A stretch of DNA of 64,000 nucleotides. Source: Hirudinaria manillensis. Taxonomy: Eukaryota > Annelida > Clitellata > Hirudinida > Hirudinidae. The translations under genes were made by a program, and so were the position numbers. The notes beneath the pieces were generated by a model that was not told the DNA's origin, searched no databases, and saw nothing but the letters and a program-made list of their open reading frames with translations. Positions 9,508 to 20,570 of this stretch are shown piece after piece. The stretch's first letter is position 1. Each line of letters begins with the position of its first letter. The stretch covers positions 6,506,001-6,570,000 of the forward strand of contig CM067530.1 in assembly GCA_034509925.1 (NCBI GenBank), written 5' to 3'.

Positions 9508-12500
9508 CAATTAATGTCACACTTTAGAAATTTTAAAACTTTTCAATAAAAGTCTCCTCCTTTTGTGACCTGGTTTCGTAAAATGGTGTCTCGAATTGCT
9601 TAAAAATTCACTTTTCATCAACGACAACATGCCGAACGTTTTTGTTTTCGAAGGAAGCCTTTCTTATTGCGAAGTTTTATTGAAACCAAAAAATAAAGAA
9701 GACATTATAAGTTGCTCTGATAATAATTTCTTTGAGTTTTGGTAAGAAACTTATTTGTCTATTCAGTTATTGGAGTTTCGCGGAATTTCAGTCGATAAAA
9801 TACGAACGTAAACAATCAAGAAATTGTTCATTAAGGCTAGTCACGACCTCGTAAGCGCAATCATTTCACAAATCCATTGTTCCTGTCTAATTTTGGAAAA
9901 GCCAAAAAATTGAAGACTTACAACAATCAATTGCAATTCATCTAAGAAATTTCCTCTTGTCTTTTACTAGTTCTAAGCCAACGCAATATTCAATAATTAC
10001 TAATGAATTAACCAATAAATGTTAATATTTGATTAATTAGCATTGATCAATCAGGTGCACTAGCACTTAATAATAATAGACAGACAAAGATAGACAGTTT
10101 CTTTTAACCGGACCTCCGGATAAATATTGGAGCTTGAAATTTAAGGGGGAAAAGTTGTTGCCTCGAATGTGTCACAACGTTCGGCAAAGATCCCGAGGGC
10201 ATTTCGGGGTGTTGAGAAAGTACAATAGGCCAGATTATTGATCAACGGAGAGGGCAAATCTCTTTAAACCGTGCCCTCCTAAAGGAACCAGAAATGATGT
10301 GCTCGGCTTTAGTGTTTTGCGAATCAAACGGAGATTCAATTGAATGCAACTCGAATACAAATAACGACTTGGAATCGTCCCAAACATACTCTTCGAATCA
10401 AAAGAAATCGGTAGTAAACTTACATAAAGTACACAAATGTGAACTGGAGGAGGGTTTAAAAAAGGCTTTATTTGCCTTGATAATTATTTACAAAAATAAA
10501 TAGAAACAAATTGAGACTTGCGACCCTAAATGACTATCAAAGTCATTGTCGACTTTATCTTTATCATCCTCATCATTCACTTAGTGTCATTCACCGTAAT
10601 TTTGTATATTGTCGATCAGGCGATGTTCACGAAATGGCCAGCTCCTCCGAAGAGGAGTTACTGCGATCATCTTTTCGAAAGAATTTATTTTAATCGCTGA
10701 AAAAAAACCCATCAAATCACTTCCTAAAGTGAAAAATATTATATTAAAGGCATGGCATCAGAAAGTCGGTTAACAATAAATTGTAAAACGAAAGAAATGA
10801 ATAATTAAAATGAAAAACACGTTCAATAAGAAATGGATTTTCAAAGAAATCGGTTGAATATTTAAAAAAAAAAGCTCGAGGATGAAAAAGAAAATTAAAG
10901 GATAAAAGTCCGAATGAACTTAGTTGGAATTTTTCAAAGGCAGGTTTTGAAAAGGCTTCTGAAAAGTTAAAGTAATTCTGTCCTCAGGACTTGGAAATGT
11001 CACGTGTGAAGATGTTTTTGGATTGAGGCTCCCCTATTAAAAGATATTTTGTTGCTTCTGCCATGTTAGCATCCCCGACTTGTGTCGTAGGCTGTAACTC
11101 CTTGTAGTTCTTAGAGCCATATGTCAATTGTTTGGCATTAGGATGTCGAAAGTGATTCCAGGATTTTGAAACGGAATTTATTATCTTTTCGCCGCAGGTT
11201 TCAAATAACTGAAGAATAAAAGCCTCAACCTCAACAGATTTCGTTACTTTAGGTTAGAATTTGTATTCCAGCCGATCTTTAAAAGTGCCTTAAATATTCC
11301 AATATTTAAGTTATGAAAGCAATTCGATCGCCACTTCTGAAGGGTGCCACCAATGGATAATACGCATCAGTGAATATCGAGCACGACACGAAGCGGATGT
11401 TGCCGCATGCGGAAACGCCACCAACCAGAAATGAACCTAATTTTAAAATATTAAAAATAAATTCAATACAATGTTTTTATGAATTAATAAATGGATGTTA
11501 TCTAACTATTTTGTAAAGCAAATAAATTTTTCAAACTTCTTGAACTTCTGTAAGTCCGAGAATCTGAAAAGTTTTTTTTTTTAAATTGAAATCTAATTGA
11601 GGCAGGTAGACTGAATTTGAAAATTCAAAAGAGATTCAATGCAATCAAATTCAGTGTCCAGGAAAATGAAAAGATCTAGAGATAAAATTAAGTTAGAAAT
11701 CATTCAAATTTATTTGATTATTTATATATATATATATTTAAAATATTTTTATTAATATTTGCCATCGGGTTAAAATATTTTTGCGACGGTTTCTGCGAGG
11801 CTATGTATAAATATAAAATGAAGTTTAGTTAAATAGAAGTGTTTAAATGAATTTAAATCCTTGGCGTCACATAAAATCTAAAATCTGAAGTTAACTCAAA
11901 AGTAGCTCAAACTAGGGATGTTTCTTTCGACCGGGAAAATGACAGCTGTCGTATTCCCTAAATTAAATTTTGATTTTAAGCACTATTGACCATTTTTTTC
12001 AAAAAATTTAAATTTAACATTGAAGGCACTTTATAAAAATCGGAATTGGATACTTTAACAAAGTTTTAAAATTGTGGAAAACTTGCAAATCCATGTTTGG
12101 TATAATATCCGCCATTGGTAATTGCAGCATTTAGTTTCAAAGACGACAGAAGACTGGACCGCTGAACTCGACTTCGAAAGGTTGAGGCATAGGCACAGGT
12201 GCTAATAGGAAGCAGTTGGATGTGGTGATAGATTATCGTTGACATCATTTTTAAGGGATTTTCGATAGATATGACTTCTAGGTGTAAAATTAAAGGGAAT
12301 CTACGCAAGTTGATTAACGTATTCAAGGGATCGACTCTCCGATTTGTCGAGAGACTACGATAAAGAAAAGCGGTCTTATTCTGGATCCATCACACTAGGA
12401 GGGTTTTTATCGGAGATTATCGTCCATTAAGTAGCATTCATTTTGTGATTAACTTATTTTCCGAATTCACTTTCCTTAATCCAAATTTAGTCCAGTCCGA

Positions 12501-12623
12501 ATCATTAAGGATTTAGCAAGGATTTTAAAATCGGTCGAGGTTAGACTATTTAGATGGTCAAATTGGTTGCCTTTTCAGACAAAAACACTATGGAATCAAA
12601 TTGCCTGAGTGGGGGTCTCCACG
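9508..12623. other. Intergenic, no gene seen
   Basis: About 3.1 kb of AT-rich sequence. Short ORFs such as 10294-10503 and 12066-12326 have no recognisable domain, no matching exon neighbours and composition like the surroundings. No RNA gene was recognised. Confidence 0.55.
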
Positions 12624-12625
12624 TA

Positions 12626-14208
12626 CAGTGGTAGAAGAAACTTTATGACCTACCACTTTTTTTATGATAACCCTGATTTTAATGGTCATACAAAGCCCAA
12701 AATAAGAGGATGTGTATATTATTCACATAGAATATATATCTTAAATTTTTTTTTTACTTTGATTAAGAATTAAGTGTAAATTCAACAAAAAATCATTTTT
12801 AGGCATAGAAATATGCTTATGGCCACTCAGAGAAAAAAATGACAATTTATATGTTTTGTCAACAAAATTTTATTTTAAATCAAATAAATTAATTTATTAA
12901 TAGCTTATAGTTCTTCCTTTATTCAAAATGACTTCTATGCATCTGTTTTTCATTGATGAAATGACGTTTTTGACGGTGTTTTCATCCAGCTCATTCCAGG
13001 TCATCCAAATTGCCTCTTTTAACTCATTTTCACTCTGGTATTGGCGACCATTGGCATACACAGCTCGGGAGAGAATACCCCAGATATTCTCAATAGGATT
13101 TAGGTCTGGGGAACATGCAGGCCACTCCATAACCTGCATTTTGGATTCCTGGAAAAATGCTCTTGTTGCTCTTGAAACATGAATTGGAGCATTATCTTGC
13201 TGGAACTCATATTTGTTTGATCCAACAAAAGGGAGGAGATGACCCTTGAGCATTTTTATATATTTCTGGGAGTCTTGTCTTCCTTTCAAATGCACCAGTT
13301 CAGTCCTCCCAGATGAAGAAATTCCTCCCCAGATCATCACAGAACCTCCTCCATGTTTTCTGCTAAAAAAGACATCTTTTTCTTTTCTTAAGTCATGCCA
13401 GTAGTATTTATAGCCATCTGGCCCATCCAAGTTGAATTTTTTCTCATCTGAGAAAATCACACTCTCCCACTTTTCATTATAATTCACCATCTCTTTGGCC
13501 CAAAGCAGACGTCTTTCCTTGTGACGATCATTCAGTGCTGGAGCTTTTTTTCTCATTTCAAACTTCAACTGGCCACTTGAATTTAAGTAGTTACATATTG
13601 TCCTCACATGGACATTTAATTCTAACTTCTCTTTCAATTGTTTACACGAAAGATTACCTCGTGAAGCCTCTCTGATGAGATGTCTCTGACTTTGTTTTGA
13701 GAGTTTTCTTGGTCTTCCACCAGCATATTTCTTCCCATATGACTCTGGATCATCCAAAAAATGTTTGATAGCACCCCTTGAACGTTTCAACTCTTTAGCA
13801 ATCATTCTTATCTAATAATTTGCTTTCTTGAATGCCTTAATTTGCCCTTTCTCTTCTTCAGTCAAACTTGGTCTCTTCCCCATGATGAAAATGTATAATA
13901 AAGGAAGTTTTGAATTTTGTTCCATATTATATAGCCTTCTCAATGGTAATTTCATGTTTGATTCCTTTAACTAAATTTTTAACAAGCTCAAATGGGCTTA
14001 AAAGGGAAGTGGTCATTTAGTTATTTCTATGCCAAAATTCGCTCAATTGCGCAATTTACAAGCATCATTGATCTAAATAAAAAGAAATTTTGCAGGATAT
14101 CCATAAACTATAAGTTACATAATTGCTGTAAGTTACAGCAAGATATGTTTATTTATAAGGAAGTTATGTAATAAAAATGGGTAGGCCATAACATTTTTTC
14201 TAGCACTG
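12626..14208 (-). mobile_element. Tc1-like DNA transposon with terminal inverted repeats
   Basis: The unit begins CAGTGGTAGAAG at 12626. Its other end, read on the minus strand from 14208, begins CAGTGCTAGAAA. The two ends stay alignable for about 30 bp through TTATG and CCTACC, forming imperfect terminal inverted repeats. Both are flanked directly by TA (12624-12625 and 14209-14210), the TA target duplication of Tc1/mariner elements. The length of about 1.58 kb and one central transposase gene fit a complete element. It lies between intergenic sequence and the GPCR exon. Confidence 0.88.
12897..13883 (-). pseudogene. Tc1-like transposase, broken by one stop codon
   Basis: The open part (13805-12897, 302 codons) is a Tc1/mariner transposase. 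It has a helix-turn-helix DNA-binding N-terminus with a GRPRKLS element, then a DDE catalytic domain: first Asp in FSDEKKF, second in QQDNAPIH, and Glu in SPDLNPIE, 34 residues later (DD34E spacing). Upstream in the same frame, an ATG at 13883 opens MGKRPSLTEEEKG, 23 codons that continue the family's N-terminus. A TAG at 13812-13814 then interrupts the frame just before IRMIAKEL. With this one change the transposase is about 329 codons. Translation from the internal ATG at 13805 would lose the first helix region. All catalytic residues remain, so the copy looks recently inactivated. Confidence 0.85.
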
Positions 14209-14210
14209 TA

Positions 14211-14739
14211 TTTATGCTAATGAATGCATGGGGGAATGCTTGATGCTATTCTCATCCAAAAAGTGAAATTTTTATTTTATCAAATAATTTACATGAAGTC
14301 ATTAAACACCGGAGCGGACCAAATCAAGTAAACCACGTATCAATCTCAAGGAAGCGATGGCTTATGCTCCTAGTGAGATTATGATATTTATATGTGCTAA
14401 AATATTTTTATATGGAATAAATAATACAAGCAAAACACTGTCAAATATGTAAAATAGAAGTAATTAATTAGACAAACAACGTTATTTTGACCTTCTTTGC
14501 CTGCCCAGAAATTTTGTTATATGTTTGTTTTCCCAAAATCTGAATGTGACAAGATATAAATACTTGATTTCACGCAATTATGTAATATTGTAAATCAACT
14601 TCAGAATGTATTAATTAAAAATTAAAGAACTGATGTCTGATTACAAACGGTGGTAAATTATTGCGAGATTGTCACGGAAAGGTAATTGAAATTCAATTTA
14701 ATAAACATCTTCGTCACTTCTTTAACAATTTTTTTTTAC
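14211..14739. other. Intergenic or intron, no exon seen
   Basis: AT-rich sequence between the Tc1-like element and the GPCR exon. If the GPCR exon is spliced onward, this is intron. No stretch resembling transmembrane helices 5-7 was found on the minus strand. Confidence 0.5.
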
Positions 14740-15264
14740 CGTGTGTTCAAGGAACCTTGGTAGATTGTAAAGAACAGAGAAGACGACGACGACGGCTAAT
14801 TGTCGGTAAGTAGACTGAAGATTCGTGGAAGATGAGAATTCTTCGACAGCTCTTGAAATGGCCTGATACCTGTTGACTGTGATGAGTACAGTCGACCAAA
14901 CAATACAGGTATGCATTGTGGTGGCGAGGGGCCACACGTACATCTTGGCTACGGTATCGAACAGCGTCTGAAAGATCTTCAACGATCCAGTGTAGGATGT
15001 AATGCCTGGAAGTGGATAAATGAAGAGACCCAGAATCAAGAAGAGAGAGTCGAACACTGCCAGACATTTCAGAAGGAATATCGAGGAAGTAACCAAACGC
15101 TGGCGGGAAAATACGACGAACGATGCGATGTTACCGGCAGTACCGAGTACGCATGTCAGTCCCATGAAAATCGAGCAGACGACAAACTTGAACAATTCAC
15201 AGCGCGAGTCTTCCATTATCGCTCCTTCTGTGACAATCGTTGTCAGGTCTTTCAGACCATCCAT
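14740..15264 (-). CDS. FMRFamide-receptor-like class A GPCR, first coding exon (TM1-TM4)
   Basis: The exon encodes 175 residues from an ATG at 15264. Four hydrophobic helices are visible: TM1 around GTAGNIASFVVF (with the conserved Asn), TM2 from SSIFLLKCLAVFDS (Asp present), TM3 ending STVLITVNRYQAI (NRY in place of DRY), and TM4 in VVVVFSVLYNLPRF. The YNLPRF ending of TM4 and the TV.RY region resemble FMRFamide and related neuropeptide receptors. Frame and homology stop at ACG|GTAAAA, a plausible phase 0 splice donor at 14740. TM5-TM7 therefore lie on another exon, which I could not find leftward in this window. The alternative is a truncated receptor relic. Ligand is unknown. Confidence 0.65.
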
Positions 15265-18200
15265 TGTCCTTAGCCTAATTTGGTCAGATTGTCAATCGCC
15301 TATCGACTCCACCGTCGTTCTCATCCTAAAATTGAAAACTAAGTGATTCATTTCTATTTCATCTTTACATGAGATTCAAATATTGATATTAAGTTATTTA
15401 TGTAGATTATTATTCAAACTCTAGGCAAATAATAATGTTTTTTTTTATTTAGAAATGTTTTTATTTGGTTAATCTACCTTTATATTGTTTTCTATCGCTT
15501 GCTAATCGCGTGTGACATATTTGATCAACGTTGTCATCGACATGCCATTGCGTCTGAATAGATTTTATTAGTTTTTTCCTATCAGAATTATTTCTAAATT
15601 AATTAACATTGAAACCTTGGATGGGATTAAGGAACGATCATATTTAATAAAACTTTTATTTTATTTATTTATCTATTTAATTTTTTTACCTGGTTTCAGT
15701 GGGTCCACGAAGCTTGACAAAAAAGGACGTCCCTTAGAACAAAATGTGTCACTTAATTTTACGTTAGAAGCTGCATATTTTCGAGGAAGTCCCTTTTTGC
15801 GGAGGAGGATTTGCAATAAATAGGAGAGACTGGCTCGATTCTCGCTCGATGTAATAGATCCACAGATACCCCACGTAGATATACGTAGTGCTGAAACAAA
15901 TTTTAATTTCTGAATCAGAATGACTCTGAATACACATTGACGTTAAAGTTTAAAATGAATAATGCTTCCTTCTGATCACCATGTACGTGTTTATCTTTTA
16001 TTACTTTGTCGAGTGAAATGCAGATCGCGTGAACAAATAAAATCGAAAGTCCAGTGAACCCAGGTTAAAAAGGCAAGCGACACCCGGCCTCGCGTAATGA
16101 ATTCAATTTAGCTGGCGTAATGAATCGTGACATTTTGACATTGAATCAATCAAACATCATCTACAAATAGAACAAGCATCTTGTTTGAAAACTAGATAAA
16201 ACAGTGGAAATAATAAAAAAATATTTAGTATTTAGGTAAAATATTTAGTTTTTAGACAAAATATTTAGATATCCTACTTACTTCTTGATATCTCTAATAA
16301 TTCAATTGCAGTTAGTTTTGCAGTTAGAATTGAAGGTGACTCCTCCTGAAAGAGATTTCCAGAACCATTAGGTTCCTGTTTCACTTTGTTTAGATATGCA
16401 TGAGTGTCGGATGGTTCTAAAATTAATCGAGCTATTTGCCATCCTTCGGACAAAAACGAGTGCCCCGTCCTAATAGAACCTTACTATGGAGAATTCTAAG
16501 TCTGTCCAGATTTAGTCCGTCTGTATTAACTATAGACCAAGGATTGATTTAAGATTGAAGTTAGAAGTTAATAGGACACAAGTTGTTAACATAAACATCC
16601 AGATGATCAAACTATTATAACGAGAACATCATTGTTGCTTATTTGTAAGATTTGAAGTTATCAATATGAGTGTCATAGGCTCGATCAAATATTTATTCAC
16701 CCATCATCGTGCTATTTATCATCGAAATTTTAAAAATTCATTCTTGGAAAATAATCGGGATGAGAATGAGTGGCTTCAGTGATTGTTTAAGAAAAGTACT
16801 TAGAAGTGGGAATTGATTCAAGATTAATCTTTCCTCAGCTTATGCCGGAATGAAAATAACATCATGAAAAATATAATTTCATCATTGAAAAATCTTATTT
16901 TCAAAAGAACAATAACTTATTGAAACATTATTTTATTTAATTTTGAATCAAGGTTTTTGACAAAACACTGAAAAATCTAAATTTTTCTATTGTCTAAAAA
17001 CAATATTTCCGAGTCCCCCAAAAATGAATTTGATGAATTTCTGCTTAAATCCTTATCAAAATGCAAAAACGCTTCGTGTTCCGCAAGGATAATTATATGC
17101 ATCTTTAATTTGAGCTTATAATCCTTCTTAAATAAATGTAAAAAATATTTTTATAGCGCTGTAGAAATAGGAAAAGTTTCGTCCTTGACGCTGATATCAT
17201 CTTCATCATGAAACTTCAATTTTGATATCATCATCAAACTACAATCAAGAATGATTTCCGGAAATCGCACTCGGTAAGTATGCGATATTTCACTCATCAT
17301 TTATTTAGTATGGCACCCAAACACTGTGGGCGACCGCTCTGATTTTATATTTTTTCCCCAGCAAAGAATCCCAGGCGAAGTTTCGCTTCCTGTTAATGGT
17401 TATCGGTAACACAAAGAGTAGCTCGGTCATTACCACTGTTGTTGCTGTCATTAGTTAGCTGGTAACAAATGGTCAACTTTTCCTGAAAGCTTAAATCATC
17501 TTCCTTTTATAAGCAATTGAAAAATTGACATCAATTTCGTGACACCAGATGTCCAGCTTACAAACGTGTCACGAGAAACAAATGCTGGCTACGTGGTCGC
17601 AAGCTGTGTCGTTCAGTGACGCGGAAGCAGGAGTAGCTACAATGTCAATGTAACGAAGTAAATCTTTAATTATTTTTACTTGACAAAGAAGTGAGATTTT
17701 TGGGATCACTTTTACTTTCTTACATGTCCCCCCATAAAGCGCGGCAAAGAGACGATATTGTTTAGATAGGCACCAATCAAGTGAAACCCGATTTTCACAG
17801 GACTAAATCAATCAAGTAAGACAAAACAAACATCGTCTTGAGTTTTAATTTGATCAGACAGGCATCACCTGGCAGTCAAATAATATTCTCAAGCCTAGGA
17901 AAGCATACAAGATTAGATAAGGTATTAAATGCTATGTCTTAGCAGTGAAACCAGTGACCAAAGTATCAATTTAGTCGTCTTCCATAGGCCCAAAGCTAAA
18001 TCGCACTCGGCCAAAAATAGCCGACTACACAGTCAGAGTAGGAATTACGCGAACGAGATTCATTTGGTCTTGCCGAATCAAACATAACAAATTGAGGATT
18101 TCAACAAAATGATTTGATTTTCAGATTTTAATTGTTATTCCCAAACTGCGACGTGTAATAAATAATGAAAATAAATAACGATGAAAACCAATCTCAAGAA

Positions 18201-18309
18201 TATCATTTTAACAATCAACTGTTGGAAGATTCACTAAAAAAAAAAAGAAAACATTTTTATTCAAAACAAAAAGGCACACAAACACTCAAACTCAAGAAAA
18301 TATATACAT
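15265..18309. other. Intergenic, no gene seen
   Basis: About 3 kb of AT-rich sequence. Possible GPCR promoter or 5' UTR lies next to 15265. ORF 15617-15823 has no recognised domain. No RNA gene or transposon fragment was recognised. Confidence 0.5.
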
Positions 18310-19809
18310 TCAATTGGTGAAATAAGTGTGGTATAAAACACCGAACGCTGTGGTCATAAACCAAGAGGTACAAGTCCACCAGCAAAAGAAGGAAACCAGA
18401 TTGTAGAAATATGACGACGGAAATAACATCTTGAGCTCCGACAAAAAGTGAGAAAACTGAACCGCGGTCGAAGAGATCAGTCCCGAAAGGTCCTCGGAAG
18501 AGGCCAAAGAAGAAGAAGAAGAAGATGGAGGAAGAGTCGATCTCGCGGCATTCGACGGCCAAACCCTGGAGTCGCCGAGACCTCCGATCGACCGAGGGAT
18601 CGAGAAATTTCCGAGCGTCTTCAAGAGCAGAGTGAGGAACAGTACGAGAATGAGAGGGGTCAAGTAGTGAAGGGCGACGACGCAGACGTAACAGTAAACC
18701 CGAGCCACCATCCTCTTGACCTCGCTCGATCCGATCCTGCCGACCTCTTTTTTTAGCTCGGCCATTTTGTCGCAGGCTATGTTGAGGTGGGCCTGAAGGT
18801 GGGTCCATACAAGAGAAAATCTAAACAAACAGAATAGTATCAAAACCCCGAGTCTTAATGCATCGAATTGGGCGTCCGACATCATCGGCAGGCCATTTTT
18901 AAACTCTTTTTTCGTTAAATAATCTCTGAATAACGGCTTAATCCAAAGAGACGCCAGCAGCAAAGTGAACAAAAAGTTGATATAGAGGAGGCTCGTCATA
19001 AAAACATTGTCTTTACTATATCTAAGTGCATCCACGTGCATTTTGGCAAGCCGAAGTCCAGGAAAGGTTAACGTAGCTCCGAGAATGGCACATAATACTG
19101 CCAAGATTATTTTGATAGTCGTGAGTGATATGAAAAAGGGCGATGACTCATAACCCTGTGAAGAGAGAAAGTTCTTTGTGGCCAAGGAAAAGTTGGCATA
19201 AGTATTCTCCAGTCCCAACTCTAATGTGTTTTCATCGATGATCAGCATTGCCAGAGCAAATATCAAGAAGAAAAAGCCAAATAGCAAGCAAAGTATTCTT
19301 TCTCCACCTTCCTCTGTTTTGAAATAAATCCCAGTAAGGGCAAGAAGACTTTTCAGGCAAAATAAAATTATAAGGATGCACCAAAGGATGCTCAGATTGG
19401 TTTCTCGTATAGGATCGAATGCATAATAATATAGATCCGTGATCACGTGGATGACAATTCCACACAATGCAATGTCCACCAGCCACAAATACTCAACATA
19501 AAACTGCAGGTGAACCAAATCATGAGGTTTGATAGGTGCAGCCTCCAGTTGTATGTCTGCAGATCTTGGAATAGTGAAGGGCTCATCTTTCAGTTTTTTC
19601 ACCGAATCTGACTTTTTAGAACCCTTTCCAACAGACTTGCTACTTCCTGACAATCCAGCCAACTTGCGGAGCTCTTCATCAGATGGATGTAAGTATCTGG
19701 CCAGTTTCCTGCACAGAATCCAACGTGCAAATGAGAACTGCCCGCTGAACTTTGATATTAAAAATGCTACTATGAGGCTGAATACAGCTTGAACGCCAAG
19801 CAAAGCCAT
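18310..19809 (-). CDS. TMEM161: Transmembrane protein 161 (TMEM161A/B family)
   Basis: An uninterrupted 499-codon frame encodes a multipass membrane protein matching the TMEM161 family along its length. Matches include the N-terminal FARWILCRKLARYLHPSDEE, then WLVDIALCG, YFKTEEGGER with LLFGFFFL, LGLENTYANFS, and TFPGLRLAKMHVDAL, and the C-terminal FFCWWTCTSWF. Length is close to the vertebrate proteins (about 480-490). A low-complexity Ser-rich insert (about residues 425-440) interrupts the last third. The family is broadly conserved in animals; vertebrate TMEM161B affects excitability and rhythm, but its molecular activity is unclear. The ATG sits just after a splice acceptor (TTCTAG|GATGG). 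A donor ACAG|GTGAGT lies at about 19877, so a short 5' UTR intron is likely while the coding region has none. Confidence 0.92.
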   Translation of the reverse strand: MALLGVQAVFSLIVAFLISKFSGQFSFARWILCRKLARYLHPSDEELRKLAGLSGSSKSVGKGSKKSDSVKKLKDEPFTIPRSADIQLEAAPIKPHDLVHLQFYVEYLWLVDIALCGIVIHVITDLYYYAFDPIRETNLSILWCILIILFCLKSLLALTGIYFKTEEGGERILCLLFGFFFLIFALAMLIIDENTLELGLENTYANFSLATKNFLSSQGYESSPFFISLTTIKIILAVLCAILGATLTFPGLRLAKMHVDALRYSKDNVFMTSLLYINFLFTLLLASLWIKPLFRDYLTKKEFKNGLPMMSDAQFDALRLGVLILFCLFRFSLVWTHLQAHLNIACDKMAELKKEVGRIGSSEVKRMVARVYCYVCVVALHYLTPLILVLFLTLLLKTLGNFSIPRSIGGLGDSRVWPSNAARSTLPPSSSSSSLASSEDLSGLISSTAVQFSHFLSELKMLFPSSYFYNLVSFFCWWTCTSWFMTTAFGVLYHTYFTN

Positions 19810-19812
19810 CCT

Positions 19813-19877
19813 AGAACGAAATGAGTTAATTTAAGTAAAATCGAGATGTGCGAAAAGTTGGAGTCATTATCACTCAC
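19813..19877 (-). other. Putative 5' UTR intron of TMEM161
   Basis: On the minus strand a strong donor (ACAG|GTGAGT, about 19877) is followed about 65 bp later by an acceptor (TTCTAG) directly before the TMEM161 start codon. This is inferred from splice-site sequence only. Confidence 0.55.
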
Positions 19878-20570
19878 CTGTACACTCAAAAACGCAGATT
19901 AAAAAACTTAATAAACTGTTTTGAGACAAAAATCCATTCCTAATCCGCCCGAAAATTTAAAAGCATCCACAGCCTAGCGAAAACGTGAAAATGTGGACGG
20001 CCTTGACAAAGACTGCCAGTAACGCAAAATAATGGGTCGTTTATAAATATTTTTATTTTAATTGCATTCAATGAATATCGAAGTATTTTTTTATAATGAT
20101 ATCAAAATACAGGTATTTATATTTTCGATAATTAAACTATCACGTAGATCGAAAGAGCATTTCAAAAATATTTTAATACATCAATTTGAGGCCGACTCAT
20201 ACCATTTAAATAACTCTAAATCAATAAATCTAGCGCGACAGCAAATTTCATGGAATTGCGCGAAATTTATTATCCTATCAGGTAATAAAATTCTCACCAA
20301 TTGTGAAATTTAAGCTGATGGTCAAGATTAATTATTAAAAATTACACAATTACAACGAGTTAGCCAATATATCAATCGCTACTTCAAAAGATTAATTAAT
20401 GCTACTAATTAATTTTCGAAATTATATTCAGCATCTTTTTTTCCTTAGTCGAAGGATTCGCGTGCAGCAGATACAATTTACACAGTCGTAGTAATCTTAT
20501 CAATCACAAAGCCTTTTCAGTCTGTTGATAACTAAATCTAGAACTGATTTTTTCATACTTTCAAGCAAAA
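19878..20570. promoter_or_regulatory. Head-to-head intergenic region, TMEM161 / CstF77-like
   Basis: About 0.7 kb separates the divergent TMEM161 and CstF77-like start regions, so promoters for both genes should lie here. I see no specific core promoter motif I would defend. The ORF at 20062-20313 is AT-rich and unlike either protein. Confidence 0.45.

Noticed and set aside
10294..10693. Two consecutive plus-strand ORFs of 60-69 codons
   Set aside because: No recognisable domain, no matching splice signals and AT-rich composition like the intergenic background.
15617..15823. ORF with a signal-like hydrophobic start
   Set aside because: The hydrophobic part comes from a T-rich stretch; the remainder has no family resemblance and no supporting exon.
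18257..18808. 183-codon minus ORF overlapping TMEM161
   Set aside because: It is the alternate frame of the TMEM161 3' portion; its Arg-rich composition is typical of an antiframe shadow.
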